Positions 26,118-34,791 of a stretch of 64,000 nt of DNA are shown here, one piece after another. The DNA comes from Exiguobacterium sp. FSL W8-0210. GTDB taxonomy: Bacteria > Bacillota > Bacilli > Exiguobacteriales > Exiguobacteriaceae. A program made the position numbers and the translations under genes. Numbering within the stretch: the stretch's first letter is position 1; the number at the start of each line of letters is the position of its first letter. The notes under the pieces were generated by a model. That model did no database searches. It saw nothing but the letters and a program-made list of their open reading frames with translations, and had not been told where the DNA came from. The stretch is taken from the NCBI RefSeq assembly GCF_038006045.1, contig NZ_JBBOUK010000001.1, positions 847,001-911,000 on the forward strand. The letters run 5' to 3'.

Positions 26118-27044
26118 ATGAGATCCCGAATGGCGAAAAGAAAACCGCGTCTTGTTTGGCGCGTATTGAGTGCGCTCCTGCTAGGTTTCGTTCTGATTGC
26201 TAGTGCATCAGCTGGTTTAGCTTTTTTAAAAGTGAAACAAACGGCAGACGCGTTCTTAACACCGTTAGATGGAGAGCAGCCGAAGCCACTCGAATCGATG
26301 AAGCCGGTCAATGTCTTGTTACTTGGTGTGGATGAACGGAAAAATGATAAGGGACGTGCCGATGCCATCATGCTTCTTTCATTCAATCCAAAAACAAGAC
26401 AAGCGACTTCCCTGTCTATTCCAAGAGATATGCAGGTAACCGTGCCTTCTGGCGAAAAGACTAAGATCAATCATACCTATGCCTATGGGGGTGTGAAAGA
26501 GACAGTCGAAACGGTGGAGCAGACGTTTGAGACCGATATTCCTTATTATGCGAAGATCAACATGGATGGATTGATTGAGTTGGTCGATGCTGTTGGGGGT
26601 GTCACGGTCGACAATCCATCTGCCTTCAGTTGGAACGACCGCCGTCTTCAAAAGGAGTATGAGAAAGGGAAAATTCATCTGACGGGTCTTGAAGCGAGTG
26701 GTTACGCACGTATGCGAAAGCAAGATCCACTCGGCGATATGGGTCGACAAATTCGTCAGCGTCAAGTGCTAGAAGCCGTCGGAATGAAGCTTGCTGGACC
26801 ACAGTTGTTGACGCAACTCGAAAAGATTACGGACGTTATGAAAAACAACTTTACGACGAATATCGGACTTGATGTCGCAGCGCAGCTAGCGCAGGAGAAT
26901 CAGCGTGGGTTCGAACAATTGAAGCCGCTGAAAATTGATGGAGAAGGATATATCGCAAGTGATGGTGTCTGGTATTTCTTTGCATCGGACGAATCAATGG
27001 AACAGACGAAGCAGACGATCGCTACACTTCTCGCACGATCGTAA
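26118..27044 (+). CDS. LytR-CpsA-Psr (LCP) family glycopolymer ligase
   Basis: A 308-residue membrane-anchored protein with TM at about residues 18-40 and an LCP domain from about 64. Hallmarks are VLLLGVDERKN, GRADAIMLLSFNP, the pyrophosphate-binding LSIPRDMQV, and NMDGLIELVDAVGGV. LCP enzymes attach lipid-linked wall polymers to peptidoglycan. The ATG at 26118 has AAGGAG eight bases upstream; longer frames start before that site. Last gene of the export operon; a terminator follows. Confidence 0.93.
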   Translation: MRSRMAKRKPRLVWRVLSALLLGFVLIASASAGLAFLKVKQTADAFLTPLDGEQPKPLESMKPVNVLLLGVDERKNDKGRADAIMLLSFNPKTRQATSLSIPRDMQVTVPSGEKTKINHTYAYGGVKETVETVEQTFETDIPYYAKINMDGLIELVDAVGGVTVDNPSAFSWNDRRLQKEYEKGKIHLTGLEASGYARMRKQDPLGDMGRQIRQRQVLEAVGMKLAGPQLLTQLEKITDVMKNNFTTNIGLDVAAQLAQENQRGFEQLKPLKIDGEGYIASDGVWYFFASDESMEQTKQTIATLLARS

Positions 27045-27080
27045 GCCATAAATAGTATTACCATCAAACAAACCAGGATG

Positions 27081-27116
27081 AGCGTCTCTAGCACATGATT
27101 GTGGAGACGCTTTTTC
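27081..27116 (+). terminator. Terminator of the second polysaccharide operon
   Basis: AGCGTCTC and GAGACGCT pair across a 15-base loop, followed by TTTTT. Confidence 0.82.
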
Positions 27117-27204
27117 CTGTTTTTCTCTAAAGTAACATCGTTCTTTTTGAAAAAAAGTGCTTGGTTCAAAAGTCTTATTTTCGATCAAACCGATGAAATA
27201 GGCT

Positions 27205-27233
27205 TTGACAGGACTTGTAAACGGATGCAAAAT
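27205..27233 (+). promoter_or_regulatory. Sigma-A type promoter of the pullulanase gene
   Basis: -35 TTGACA (27205-27210), 17-base spacer, -10 CAAAAT (27228-27233). Transcription would start near 27240, inside the cre site. Confidence 0.6.
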
Positions 27234-27246
27234 GAAAACGATTACA
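27233..27246 (+). promoter_or_regulatory. cre site (CcpA operator) at the pullulanase promoter
   Basis: TGAAAACGATTACA matches the cre consensus TGWNANCGNTNWCA at every fixed position. It overlaps the end of the -10 box and the predicted start site, the classic place for CcpA repression by glucose. Confidence 0.8.
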
Positions 27247-27269
27247 TACCAAAAGGAGATGGCTACCGT

Positions 27270-30182
27270 ATGAAACGCATGAAATTCGTTTGTATCGTTG
27301 CGCTAACGTTTGCACTGATATTTAGTGGACTCTCTTTATCCGGTCAAGCACTGGAAAAAGGGAAGTCGACATTGGTCATCATTCACTACAAGGAAGACCC
27401 AAATGCCACAATGGATTGGAATCTGTGGTTATGGGCAAATGGTCCGGATTATTTTCCGAATAAAGCTCACGCTTTTAACGGCGAGGATGCTTACGGGAAA
27501 ATCGCAGCTTATGAATTTCCAGTTGATCAGCCGGAAAAAATCGGCTTCATCGTTCGAGATGATAACTGGAACAAGGATGGGGGATCTGAAAATGATCGCT
27601 TCATCACGAAAGATATGATTAAAAATGGTGTTGCTGAAATCTGGATCGAGTCGGGAAGTAAGAACATCTCGACAGTCAATCCAAGCAATGGAGCAGATGT
27701 CGAAAATATCGATACGAACATCCACTATTACCGGTATGACAATGATTATGACAAGTATGGTGTCTGGTCTTGGCCGGAAGAGCAAGATGGCAAGCGATTC
27801 GAGTTCGACAAGCAAGATGAGTTTGGTGCCGTTGCCAAAGTAACACTCGATAATCCGACGAAAGCACGTCTTGCAGGCGTCATTCCGCATCTTGAAGGAT
27901 GGTCGGAAAAAGACGGAGCTGATCGTTTCTTTTATGCAGGGGCGAAAGACATCTGGTTGATTGAAGGAGATCAGACGGTGTACTACAGCAAACCGGAAAT
28001 CGATCGCACACCGAAAATCACAAGCTTTTTAGCAGATGACTTCCGGACGATGACATTAAAAACGAATGCACCGTTGACGGAAGAAGACTTAAAGGCATTT
28101 ACGTTTGAAGGCGTGACGAATCCAGTCGTGTCAGCAATCGATGCCAAAACGGTAAAAGTCGAAGTCACTTCAGATATCGATTTAGCAAAAGTCGTCCGAG
28201 CATCTCATCCTGTTTTTGGAGAAGCAATTCTTGAAGCAGGTAAAGTGCTCCGTTCGAAAGCATTCGACCAAAAGTATGCCTACGATGGAAAACTCGGTGT
28301 CGACTATCAAAAATCGAAGACGACGTTTAAAGTCTGGGCACCGACAGCACAAGCCGTCGAGCTCGAATTGTATCGCTTACCAAAACAAGAAGCTGCTACG
28401 ACAAAAGATATCACGCGCGAAATCAAGATGGAACGAACGGATCGTGGTGTGTATCAAGTAACAGTCAAGGGCGATCTTGACGGTGTCGGATACACATACG
28501 AAGTCAAACACGCCAAAGAATCAACGCGTGCTGTTGATCCGTATGCGACAGCAGTCGCCGTCAATGGCGACCAAGGTGTCGTCGTCGACTTACGCGAGAC
28601 GGATCCAAAACGCTGGACGAATGGGAAAATGCCACTTCGCCATGCGACAGACGCAATCATCTATGAATCACACGTCCGTGATTTATCGATGTTTGATGTG
28701 ACGAATTCAGGTTACGATTCAGGGATCAAACAAAAAGGGAAGTACCTTGGCGTCATCGAGCCAGGTACGCGTTTGACGAAGGATGGTGAGAAAACGAAGA
28801 CGAAGACGGGGCTTGATCATCTGAAGGAACTTGGCATCACGCACGTTCAGTTCATTCCAGTCTATGATTTCAACACAGCGTCCGTCGATGAGACGAACCC
28901 GCTTAAATCGTATAACTGGGGTTATGATCCGAAGAACTATAACGCACCAGAAGGATCGTATGCGACAAACCCCTATGATCCAAAAGTCCGAATCACAGAA
29001 ATGAAGCAGATGATTCAAGGACTACATGACAATGGACTTCGTGCTGTCATGGACGTCGTTTACAACCACATGTTTGACGCAAAGGCATCAAACCTTGATA
29101 AAATCGTCCCTGGTTATTACTACCGTTATACAGAAGGCGGCGATTTAGCGAACGGAACTGGTGTCGGAAACGATACAGCGTCTGAGCGTCAAATGATGCA
29201 CAAATTGATCGTTGACTCTGTCTCCTACTGGGCGAAAGAATACCACTGGGACGGATTCCGCTTTGACTTAATGGGCATTCACGACGTCAAAACGATGAAT
29301 GCTGTCAAACAGGCGACAAAACGAATTGATCCGTCGATTCTCGTATTCGGAGAAGGGTGGAGCCTTGGAACACCGCTTCCAGATTCAGAGAAGGCCAACC
29401 AAACGAATACAAAACAAATGCCAGGAATCGGACATTTCAATGACAATCTACGCGATGCGCTCAAAGGTAGCGTCTTCATCGATTCAGATGCTGGTTTCAT
29501 TAACGGAACAACCGGTCTTGAAACGCGCATCAAACGCGGAATCGTCGGAGAGATTGCTTATGACAAAGAGATTCAAGGATTTACGCAAGAACCAGATCAA
29601 GCCATCACTTACGTTGAAGCACATGATAACCATACGCTTTGGGATAAGTTGAACCTGACGAATCCACAAGACAATGACGCAACGAAGACAAAGATGCATC
29701 GTTTGGCTTCAAGTATCTTGTTGACGTCACAAGGAACGACGTTCATCCATGCAGGGCAGGACTTCATGCGGACGAAGGGCGGAGACCATAACTCGTATAA
29801 ATCACCGGATTCTGTCAACCAGCTCGACTGGAAACGGAAGATGGACCGTCAACAAGACGTTGATTATATGACAGGATTGATCGAGTTACGTAAAAAGAAT
29901 CCAGTACTTCATTTAGCAACAGCAAAAGACATTCGTCGTTACCTGACGTTTGAAACAGCACCGGCACAAGTCATCGCTTATCGATTAGATGATGCTGCGC
30001 CACAACAAAAGGATGATCTCTACGTCATTCATAATGCGAATCGGACAGCAGTCGATATGAAGTTACCGACAGGGAAATGGAAGTTGCTTGTAGACGGTAA
30101 ACAAGCAGGAACCAAAGCAATCCGTAAAGTATCAGGTACGGTTCGTGTCGAAGGACTTAGCTCATTCGTCTTATCGAAATAA
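27270..30182 (+). CDS. pulA: Secreted type I pullulanase (GH13)
   Basis: Hydrolyses alpha-1,6 branches of pullulan and starch outside the cell. The 970-residue product has a signal peptide (1 to about 28, ending SGQA), a CBM41-type domain at about 30-125, a second CBM41-like domain at about 145-235, an all-beta linker domain, a CBM48 at about 335-425 and a GH13 catalytic barrel from about 450. The pullulanase signature YNWGYDPKNY is present. Catalytic residues by codon position are Asp666 (GFRFDLMG), Glu695 (FGEGW) and Asp786 (EAHDNHT). ATG 27270 has AAGGAG eleven bases upstream; a longer open frame from 27099 runs through the promoter and is rejected. No LPXTG anchor is present. Confidence 0.95.
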   Translation: MKRMKFVCIVALTFALIFSGLSLSGQALEKGKSTLVIIHYKEDPNATMDWNLWLWANGPDYFPNKAHAFNGEDAYGKIAAYEFPVDQPEKIGFIVRDDNWNKDGGSENDRFITKDMIKNGVAEIWIESGSKNISTVNPSNGADVENIDTNIHYYRYDNDYDKYGVWSWPEEQDGKRFEFDKQDEFGAVAKVTLDNPTKARLAGVIPHLEGWSEKDGADRFFYAGAKDIWLIEGDQTVYYSKPEIDRTPKITSFLADDFRTMTLKTNAPLTEEDLKAFTFEGVTNPVVSAIDAKTVKVEVTSDIDLAKVVRASHPVFGEAILEAGKVLRSKAFDQKYAYDGKLGVDYQKSKTTFKVWAPTAQAVELELYRLPKQEAATTKDITREIKMERTDRGVYQVTVKGDLDGVGYTYEVKHAKESTRAVDPYATAVAVNGDQGVVVDLRETDPKRWTNGKMPLRHATDAIIYESHVRDLSMFDVTNSGYDSGIKQKGKYLGVIEPGTRLTKDGEKTKTKTGLDHLKELGITHVQFIPVYDFNTASVDETNPLKSYNWGYDPKNYNAPEGSYATNPYDPKVRITEMKQMIQGLHDNGLRAVMDVVYNHMFDAKASNLDKIVPGYYYRYTEGGDLANGTGVGNDTASERQMMHKLIVDSVSYWAKEYHWDGFRFDLMGIHDVKTMNAVKQATKRIDPSILVFGEGWSLGTPLPDSEKANQTNTKQMPGIGHFNDNLRDALKGSVFIDSDAGFINGTTGLETRIKRGIVGEIAYDKEIQGFTQEPDQAITYVEAHDNHTLWDKLNLTNPQDNDATKTKMHRLASSILLTSQGTTFIHAGQDFMRTKGGDHNSYKSPDSVNQLDWKRKMDRQQDVDYMTGLIELRKKNPVLHLATAKDIRRYLTFETAPAQVIAYRLDDAAPQQKDDLYVIHNANRTAVDMKLPTGKWKLLVDGKQAGTKAIRKVSGTVRVEGLSSFVLSK

Positions 30183-30192
30183 GTGAACAGAT

Positions 30193-30229
30193 AAAAAAGG
30201 ACGTTCCGCAGTTGGCGGAACGTCCTTTT
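30193..30229. terminator. Bidirectional terminator between pulA and the symporter gene
   Basis: GGACGTTCCGC and GCGGAACGTCC form a perfect 11-bp stem with a five-base loop, flanked by AAAAAA and TTTTC. Confidence 0.92.
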
Positions 30230-30250
30230 CGTCAGTCGAGAAACGTGCAA

Positions 30251-31510
30251 TCAAGCGTAACGCTCATCCGTTTCTTCGTTCTCTTCTTCTTTCAGATTAC
30301 CTTCTTCCGATTTCGAGACGATGACGGCACATGCTGCGTCACCAGTGATGTTGACGGCTGTCCGCATCATATCAAGAAGACGATCGACACCGATGATTAA
30401 AGCGATCCCTTCGACCGGTAGATTGACCGATTGAAGAACCATCGTCAACATGACGAGACCGACACCCGGTACACCGGCTGTACCGACTGAGGCAAGAACA
30501 GCTGTCAGGACGACAGTCGCAAGTTGACCTGGCGTCAAATCTACAGCGTAGACTTGCGCGATGAAGACAGTCGCGACACCTTGCATGATTGCTGTTCCAT
30601 CCATATTGATCGTCGCACCAAGAGGTTGGACGAAACTTGAGACGGAACGCGGAACCTTCAACTCTTTTTGAGCCGTTTGCATCGCGACAGGAAGTGTTGC
30701 GTTCGACGAAGACGTCGAGAAAGCAAACAACATGACAGGTGCGAACTTCTTAAAGAAGAAGAACGGGTTCATCTTCCCGAGTAACGAAACAGTCGAACCG
30801 TATGTGAATAAAGAATGAACGACTAACGCTAGAACAACGACGAGCATATAGAAGAACATTGCTTTTAACGATTCCCAACCTTGTGAACCGACTGCTGATG
30901 CGATCAAAGCAAACGCTCCAAGCGGAGCCATCTTCATGACGAGTGTGATGAGGTACGTCATCAATTCGTTTCCTTGTTCGACGAATGTCCGTAACGTCGA
31001 GACTTTTTTACCGAGGAATGTGATTCCAAAACCGACGAACACACTGAAGACGATGATTTGCAACATGTTGCCTTCTGCCATCGAGGTGATCGGGTTCGTC
31101 GGGAACATACCGACGATTGTGTTGATCAAACTCGTATCGGGAAGACTTCCACTATCGTATTCAAGGTTATTTGTAGAGAAGCTTCCGAGAGTACCCGGTT
31201 TAATCAGTAATGACAAACCGAGAGCAATGACAATCGCGACAGCCGTCGTCGTCATGAAGTAGCCGATTGCCTTTCCGCCGACACGACCAAGCTCTTTTGG
31301 ATTCCCGAGCCCCATGACACCGAGAGTGATCGAGAAGAAGACGATCGGTACGACGAGCATCTTAATCAGGTTCAGGAAGATTGTCCCGATGGGCTGTAAA
31401 GCATATTTATTCAATCCCTCATAAATCGACTTATCCGGTAAGGTTGCAAGAATGATTCCGAGGATCACCCCGAGAATCAATCCCCAGATGATGCGCTTTG
31501 CTTCTTTCAT
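30251..31510 (-). CDS. Dicarboxylate/amino-acid:cation symporter (DAACS family)
   Basis: A 419-residue transporter with the eight-helix GltP/DctA fold. It shows ITSMAEGNMLQIIVFSVFVGF, the serine-rich re-entrant loop FAFSTSSSNATLPVAM, the motif GATINMDGTAIMQG and VGTAGVPGVG. It imports glutamate, aspartate or C4-dicarboxylates with Na+ or H+; which one is not determinable. A GTG twelve bases upstream abuts the AAAGGAG site, so ATG 31510 is preferred although its spacing is long. A cre site upstream predicts repression on preferred sugars. Confidence 0.92.
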   Translation of the reverse strand: MKEAKRIIWGLILGVILGIILATLPDKSIYEGLNKYALQPIGTIFLNLIKMLVVPIVFFSITLGVMGLGNPKELGRVGGKAIGYFMTTTAVAIVIALGLSLLIKPGTLGSFSTNNLEYDSGSLPDTSLINTIVGMFPTNPITSMAEGNMLQIIVFSVFVGFGITFLGKKVSTLRTFVEQGNELMTYLITLVMKMAPLGAFALIASAVGSQGWESLKAMFFYMLVVVLALVVHSLFTYGSTVSLLGKMNPFFFFKKFAPVMLFAFSTSSSNATLPVAMQTAQKELKVPRSVSSFVQPLGATINMDGTAIMQGVATVFIAQVYAVDLTPGQLATVVLTAVLASVGTAGVPGVGLVMLTMVLQSVNLPVEGIALIIGVDRLLDMMRTAVNITGDAACAVIVSKSEEGNLKEEENEETDERYA

Positions 31511-31595
31511 ATGTGATGTCACACTCCTTTATTTGATAATTGTCTATATTTTGACACATCATCACCCATTTTGACAAAACATTTTAAAAAATACA

Positions 31596-31609
31596 TGATA
31601 ACGCTTACA
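31596..31609 (-). promoter_or_regulatory. cre site (CcpA operator) upstream of the symporter gene
   Basis: TGATAACGCTTACA matches the cre consensus TGWNANCGNTNWCA at every fixed position. On the minus strand it overlaps a possible -35 TTGTAA, with TAAAAT 18 bases later as -10, so bound CcpA would block the promoter. Confidence 0.72.
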
Positions 31610-31734
31610 AAAAAGTTTCTGGATTTTGATGCAGGAATGACTAGATTTTGTTGTCAAACGGATGCAACCATGAGAGGATAGAAAAGAACAAAAAGGAACA
31701 GCGTAGGGTATAGAAAAGTCGCTAGAATCAACTG

Positions 31735-31763
31735 TTGACCAAATTGTATATTCCTACTATAAT
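31735..31763 (+). promoter_or_regulatory. Strong sigma-A promoter of rpsU
   Basis: -35 TTGACC (31735-31740), 17-base spacer, perfect -10 TATAAT (31758-31763), 61 bases before the rpsU start. Confidence 0.9.
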
Positions 31764-31771
31764 GTTGTATG

Positions 31772-31786
31772 ACGTGTCTGACACGT
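31772..31786. promoter_or_regulatory. Perfect dyad at the rpsU transcription start
   Basis: ACGTGTC-T-GACACGT, 7-bp arms around one base, beginning nine bases after the -10 box. The centre is too tight for a full RNA hairpin, so a protein operator or a shorter stem with a five-base loop are both possible. Confidence 0.5.
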
Positions 31787-31823
31787 TTCCTTTAGTCGGT
31801 AATATCGGAGGGAGGGAAAACTA

Positions 31824-31997
31824 GTGGAAACTCGTGTACGTAAAAATGAATCACTTGAAGACGCACTTCGTCGCTTCAAACGTGGTGTTTCAAAAGATGG
31901 TACGCTTGCAGAAGTTCGTAAACGTAAACACTACGAAAAGCCAAGTGTAAAACGTAAGCTTAAATCGGAGGCTGCGCGTAAGCGTAAGAAGTTCTAA
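31824..31997 (+). CDS. rpsU: Small ribosomal subunit protein bS21
   Basis: A 57-residue basic protein, the standard length. It starts at GTG 31824 behind GGAGGGAGGG, reads [18 protein letters not shown], and ends in the basic tail [10 protein letters not shown]. bS21 sits at the 30S platform and affects initiation. It has its own strong promoter and is followed after 21 bases by yqeY, the usual Bacillales order. Confidence 0.97.
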   Translation: METRVRKNESLEDALRRFKRGVSKDGTLAEVRKRKHYEKPSVKRKLKSEAARKRKKF

Positions 31998-32018
31998 CGT
32001 TAGAGAGGGTGTATCCTC

Positions 32019-32465
32019 ATGAGTCTTCAGGAGCGTTTGACAGCGGATATGAAAGAAGCCATGCGTCTACGTGAAAAAGATCGTCTTACGACGATTCGGA
32101 TGGTGAAATCATCGCTGCAAAATGAAACGATCAAACTCGGTAAGCAAGAATTGACGGACGAGGAAGAATTAACGATTCTTTCACGTGAAATGAAGCAGCG
32201 CAACGACTCCCTCCGAGAATTCGAAAGCGCTGGTCGTCACGATCTCGTCGAGAAAATTCAAGCAGAGATTGTCGTGCTCGAAGCTTATATGCCAAAACAG
32301 CTTTCCGAGGAAGAAGTACAGGAAATCGTCGACGCAGCTATTGCGCAGACGGGTGCCTCTGCTCCTTCAGATATGGGGAAAGTAATGGGTATCGTCATGC
32401 CACAGCTTAAAGGCAAGGCAGACGGTGCATTAATTAATCGACTCGTCAAACAACGGCTCGCTTAA
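32019..32465 (+). CDS. yqeY: YqeY/GatB-domain protein
   Basis: A 148-residue cytosolic protein of the YqeY family, related to the tRNA-binding tail of GatB. Typical blocks are [34 protein letters not shown] and [19 protein letters not shown]. Its role is unsettled; the fold suggests tRNA binding. Co-transcribed with rpsU and closed by a UUCG-capped terminator. Confidence 0.95.
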   Translation: MSLQERLTADMKEAMRLREKDRLTTIRMVKSSLQNETIKLGKQELTDEEELTILSREMKQRNDSLREFESAGRHDLVEKIQAEIVVLEAYMPKQLSEEEVQEIVDAAIAQTGASAPSDMGKVMGIVMPQLKGKADGALINRLVKQRLA

Positions 32466-32472
32466 TACATGG

Positions 32473-32500
32473 AAAAGGTGTCCTTCGGGGCACCTTTTTT
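32473..32500 (+). terminator. Terminator of rpsU-yqeY
   Basis: AAAAGGTGTCC, a TTCG tetraloop, then GGGCACCTTTTTT: a stable stem with one G-U pair and a T tract. Confidence 0.93.
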
Positions 32501-32548
32501 GTCGTTCCTGTCACAATTAAAAGTTTCTTGATGAATTCAGAATAGTCA

Positions 32549-32574
32549 TGAAACCTTTTTGTTTTGAAAGCGTA
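32549..32574 (+). promoter_or_regulatory. Sigma-W type ECF promoter of nfeD-floA-yqfB
   Basis: TGAAAC (32549-32554), exactly 16 bases, CGTA (32571-32574), matching the B. subtilis sigma-W consensus. The orthologous yqeZ-yqfA-yqfB operon of B. subtilis is a known sigma-W target. Confidence 0.82.
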
Positions 32575-32646
32575 TATAATTATAGTAACAAATCAAAGTG
32601 CAAAAGAAGCAGCTTCTGACACGAATGAAAAGGGGTGAACGTACGC

Positions 32647-33156
32647 ATGACGTTTAGCTTAGGGATGATTTTGGCGGTCTTCATGATCGGGGTCCTCATG
32701 TTACTGGTCGAAATATTCGTCACAGGGTTCGGAATCTTTGGAGTCCTCGGAATCGGCGCTGTCCTTGCTAGTCTGATCATGGCAGGTGCTACAGTTGGTC
32801 AAGTAGGCATAGCGGTTGGACTTGCTGTATTTCTATCACTTGCGGCCGGATACTGGGCATATCGCAGAATTAAATCGAATCAATCCTTATTATGGAGAGG
32901 TTTGATTTTGACAGATTCCACATCGTCTGAAAAAGGCTATCTTTCTCATCAAGACAAAGTGCAATTGTTAGGACAAGAAGGAGTTAGTCTGACACCTCTC
33001 CGTCCGTCAGGAACAATTGAAATCGACGGAAATCGAATCGATGCGGTTACGGAAGGGACCTTCATTCAAGCGGGGGAAACGATCGTCGTAAAAGAAGTGA
33101 CGCATGGACGCGTCATTGTTAGAGTCCAACATACGAAGGAGGAGTCCCACACATGA
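32647..33156 (+). CDS. NfeD-family membrane protein, short form
   Basis: A 169-residue protein with three or four N-terminal membrane helices ([19 protein letters not shown] onward) and a C-terminal OB-fold NfeD domain with [23 protein letters not shown] in pieces. It lacks the ClpP-like protease domain of long NfeD proteins. NfeD partners the flotillin-like FloA in membrane organisation under envelope stress. ATG 32647 is used because the upstream in-frame GTG lies against the AAAGGGG site. It overlaps floA by 4 bases. Confidence 0.92.
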   Translation: MTFSLGMILAVFMIGVLMLLVEIFVTGFGIFGVLGIGAVLASLIMAGATVGQVGIAVGLAVFLSLAAGYWAYRRIKSNQSLLWRGLILTDSTSSEKGYLSHQDKVQLLGQEGVSLTPLRPSGTIEIDGNRIDAVTEGTFIQAGETIVVKEVTHGRVIVRVQHTKEESHT

Positions 33157-34136
33157 CACCTGAATTATTGACTGTATTACTCATATCCGGAGGAATTTTA
33201 ATTTTCCTCGCCATCTTCTTCACGCTCGTTCCGATTCCACTTTGGATTAGCTCGCTCGCAGCGGGAGTACGCGTATCGATCTTTACATTAGTCGGGATGC
33301 GTCTTCGTCGAGTAACACCGTCTAAGATCGTCAATCCGTTGATCAAGGCGGTTAAAGCGGGATTGAACTTGAATACGAACCAACTGGAAAGTCACTTCCT
33401 TGCTGGTGGTAACGTTGACCGCGTCGTCAATGCCTTGATTGCAGCACACCGTGCGAATATCGAGTTGAGCTTCGAACGCGCAGCGGCGATTGATCTTGCT
33501 GGTCGTAACGTTTTGGAAGCTGTTCAAATGTCGGTTAACCCGAAAGTCATCGAAACACCATTCATTGCCGGTGTGGCGATGAACGGGATTGAAGTGAAAG
33601 CGAAAGCCCGGATCACGGTACGTGCGAACATCGATCGTCTCGTCGGTGGTGCTGGGGAAGAAACGGTCATCGCACGTGTTGGTGAGGGTGTCATCTCAAC
33701 CATTGGTTCGTGTAATGACCAAAAAGAAGTACTTGAGAATCCAGAGATGATCTCACGGACGGTTCTTGCAAAAGGACTCGATTCGGGTACGGCGTTCGAG
33801 ATTCTCTCGATTGATATTGCAGATATTGATATCGGTAAGAATATCGGTGCGGTTCTGCAGACGGATCAAGCAGAAGCAGATAAGAACATTGCGCAAGCGA
33901 AAGCCGAAGAACGTCGCGCAATGGCGATCGCAAGTGAACAAGAGATGAAATCACGTGTTGAAGAGATGCGTGCGAAGGTTGTCGCTGCTGAAGCGGAAGT
34001 GCCGCTTGCTATCGCTGAAGCGATGCGTGACGGTAACTTTGGCGTCATGGATTATGCGAACTACTTGAACGTGACAGCAGATACGAAAATGCGCCAAGCA
34101 ATCGGTGGGCAATCATCACCAAATGACTCACAATAA
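33153..34136 (+). CDS. floA: Flotillin-like protein FloA
   Basis: A 327-residue membrane-anchored SPFH-type scaffold of functional membrane microdomains. A hydrophobic hairpin covers about residues 4-45. [36 protein letters not shown] and the Glu/Ala-rich C-terminal helix ([20 protein letters not shown]) match the YqfA/FloA family closely. It organises membrane proteins and affects fluidity; its operon partner is NfeD. Confidence 0.96.
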   Translation: MTPELLTVLLISGGILIFLAIFFTLVPIPLWISSLAAGVRVSIFTLVGMRLRRVTPSKIVNPLIKAVKAGLNLNTNQLESHFLAGGNVDRVVNALIAAHRANIELSFERAAAIDLAGRNVLEAVQMSVNPKVIETPFIAGVAMNGIEVKAKARITVRANIDRLVGGAGEETVIARVGEGVISTIGSCNDQKEVLENPEMISRTVLAKGLDSGTAFEILSIDIADIDIGKNIGAVLQTDQAEADKNIAQAKAEERRAMAIASEQEMKSRVEEMRAKVVAAEAEVPLAIAEAMRDGNFGVMDYANYLNVTADTKMRQAIGGQSSPNDSQ

Positions 34137-34149
34137 AGGGTGAGACGGT

Positions 34150-34620
34150 ATGGATATCATATGGGTCGGATTGATGATCGCATTCGGTGTCATCTCCGTC
34201 ATCTCAAAAGCAGCAGATAAAAAACCGAAGCAGACGAACCGAACTCCTTCAAAGGAGTTCGGTGAATATGTGAAGCAAATGACCGAACAGGTCGATACGA
34301 TGCGACAAGAGACGGTACCTCCACCTGTCGTTCGTAAAAAAGCACCCTCGAAGAAACAACCGGGGGTAACGCAAACGAAAGCGCGACCCGTTCATGAACG
34401 AACGGAATTGCAACAACGTTTGGACCAACGTCAAAAGCAACATTCGAAAAAAGGGATGTCCTCATCGACGATTGGCGAAATCAAAGATAGCGTAGCAGAT
34501 GGTGCCATTGGATCGTCTAGTCGTTCAGCATCAGCAACGACGATTTCACAAGATGAAATGCGACGTGCCATCGTTTGGAGTGAAGTTCTTGGTGCGCCTG
34601 TTTCCAAGCGCAAACGCTAA
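34150..34620 (+). CDS. YqfB-position protein with N-terminal anchor and disordered basic body
   Basis: A 156-residue protein with one N-terminal membrane helix (DIIWVGLMIAFGVISVIS), a long Lys/Pro/Gln-rich disordered middle and a short conserved-looking C-terminal helix (EMRRAIVWSEVLGAPVSKR). It sits in the slot of B. subtilis yqfB in the FloA operon, 13 bases after floA, but is much longer than that protein. The C-terminal EVLGxP ending resembles tails of small anchored proteins in Bacillales. Function unknown; a FloA/NfeD partner role is inferred from position. Confidence 0.75.
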   Translation: MDIIWVGLMIAFGVISVISKAADKKPKQTNRTPSKEFGEYVKQMTEQVDTMRQETVPPPVVRKKAPSKKQPGVTQTKARPVHERTELQQRLDQRQKQHSKKGMSSSTIGEIKDSVADGAIGSSSRSASATTISQDEMRRAIVWSEVLGAPVSKRKR

Positions 34621-34632
34621 TATTTGTATAGT

Positions 34633-34670
34633 GAGTCGATCCTACGAAACGCGTAGGATTGACTCTTTTT
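34633..34670 (+). terminator. Terminator of the nfeD-floA operon
   Basis: GAGTCGATCCTACG pairs with CGTAGGATTGACTC (one G-U), followed by TTTTTA. Confidence 0.88.
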
Positions 34671-34791
34671 ATTTCCTAAAAGGTGGGAACGGGTTTTTCT
34701 TTCCATCTTTTCGGCGGAAGTGCTAAAGTGGAAGAGATTAGATATGAAGCGATGACAACTTGTTATCCATGACTAGGAGGCCATTCACAAC

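Noticed and set aside
27099-27269. N-terminal extension of the pullulanase frame
   Set aside because: It runs through the LCP terminator, the -35/-10 boxes and the cre site; the signal peptide and ribosome site fit ATG 27270.
27219-31667. The 12-mer AAACGGATGCAA shared by the pulA promoter region and the symporter/rpsU gap (31656-31667)
   Set aside because: Shared 12-mers are expected by chance in a window of this size; no spacing or symmetry supports a site.
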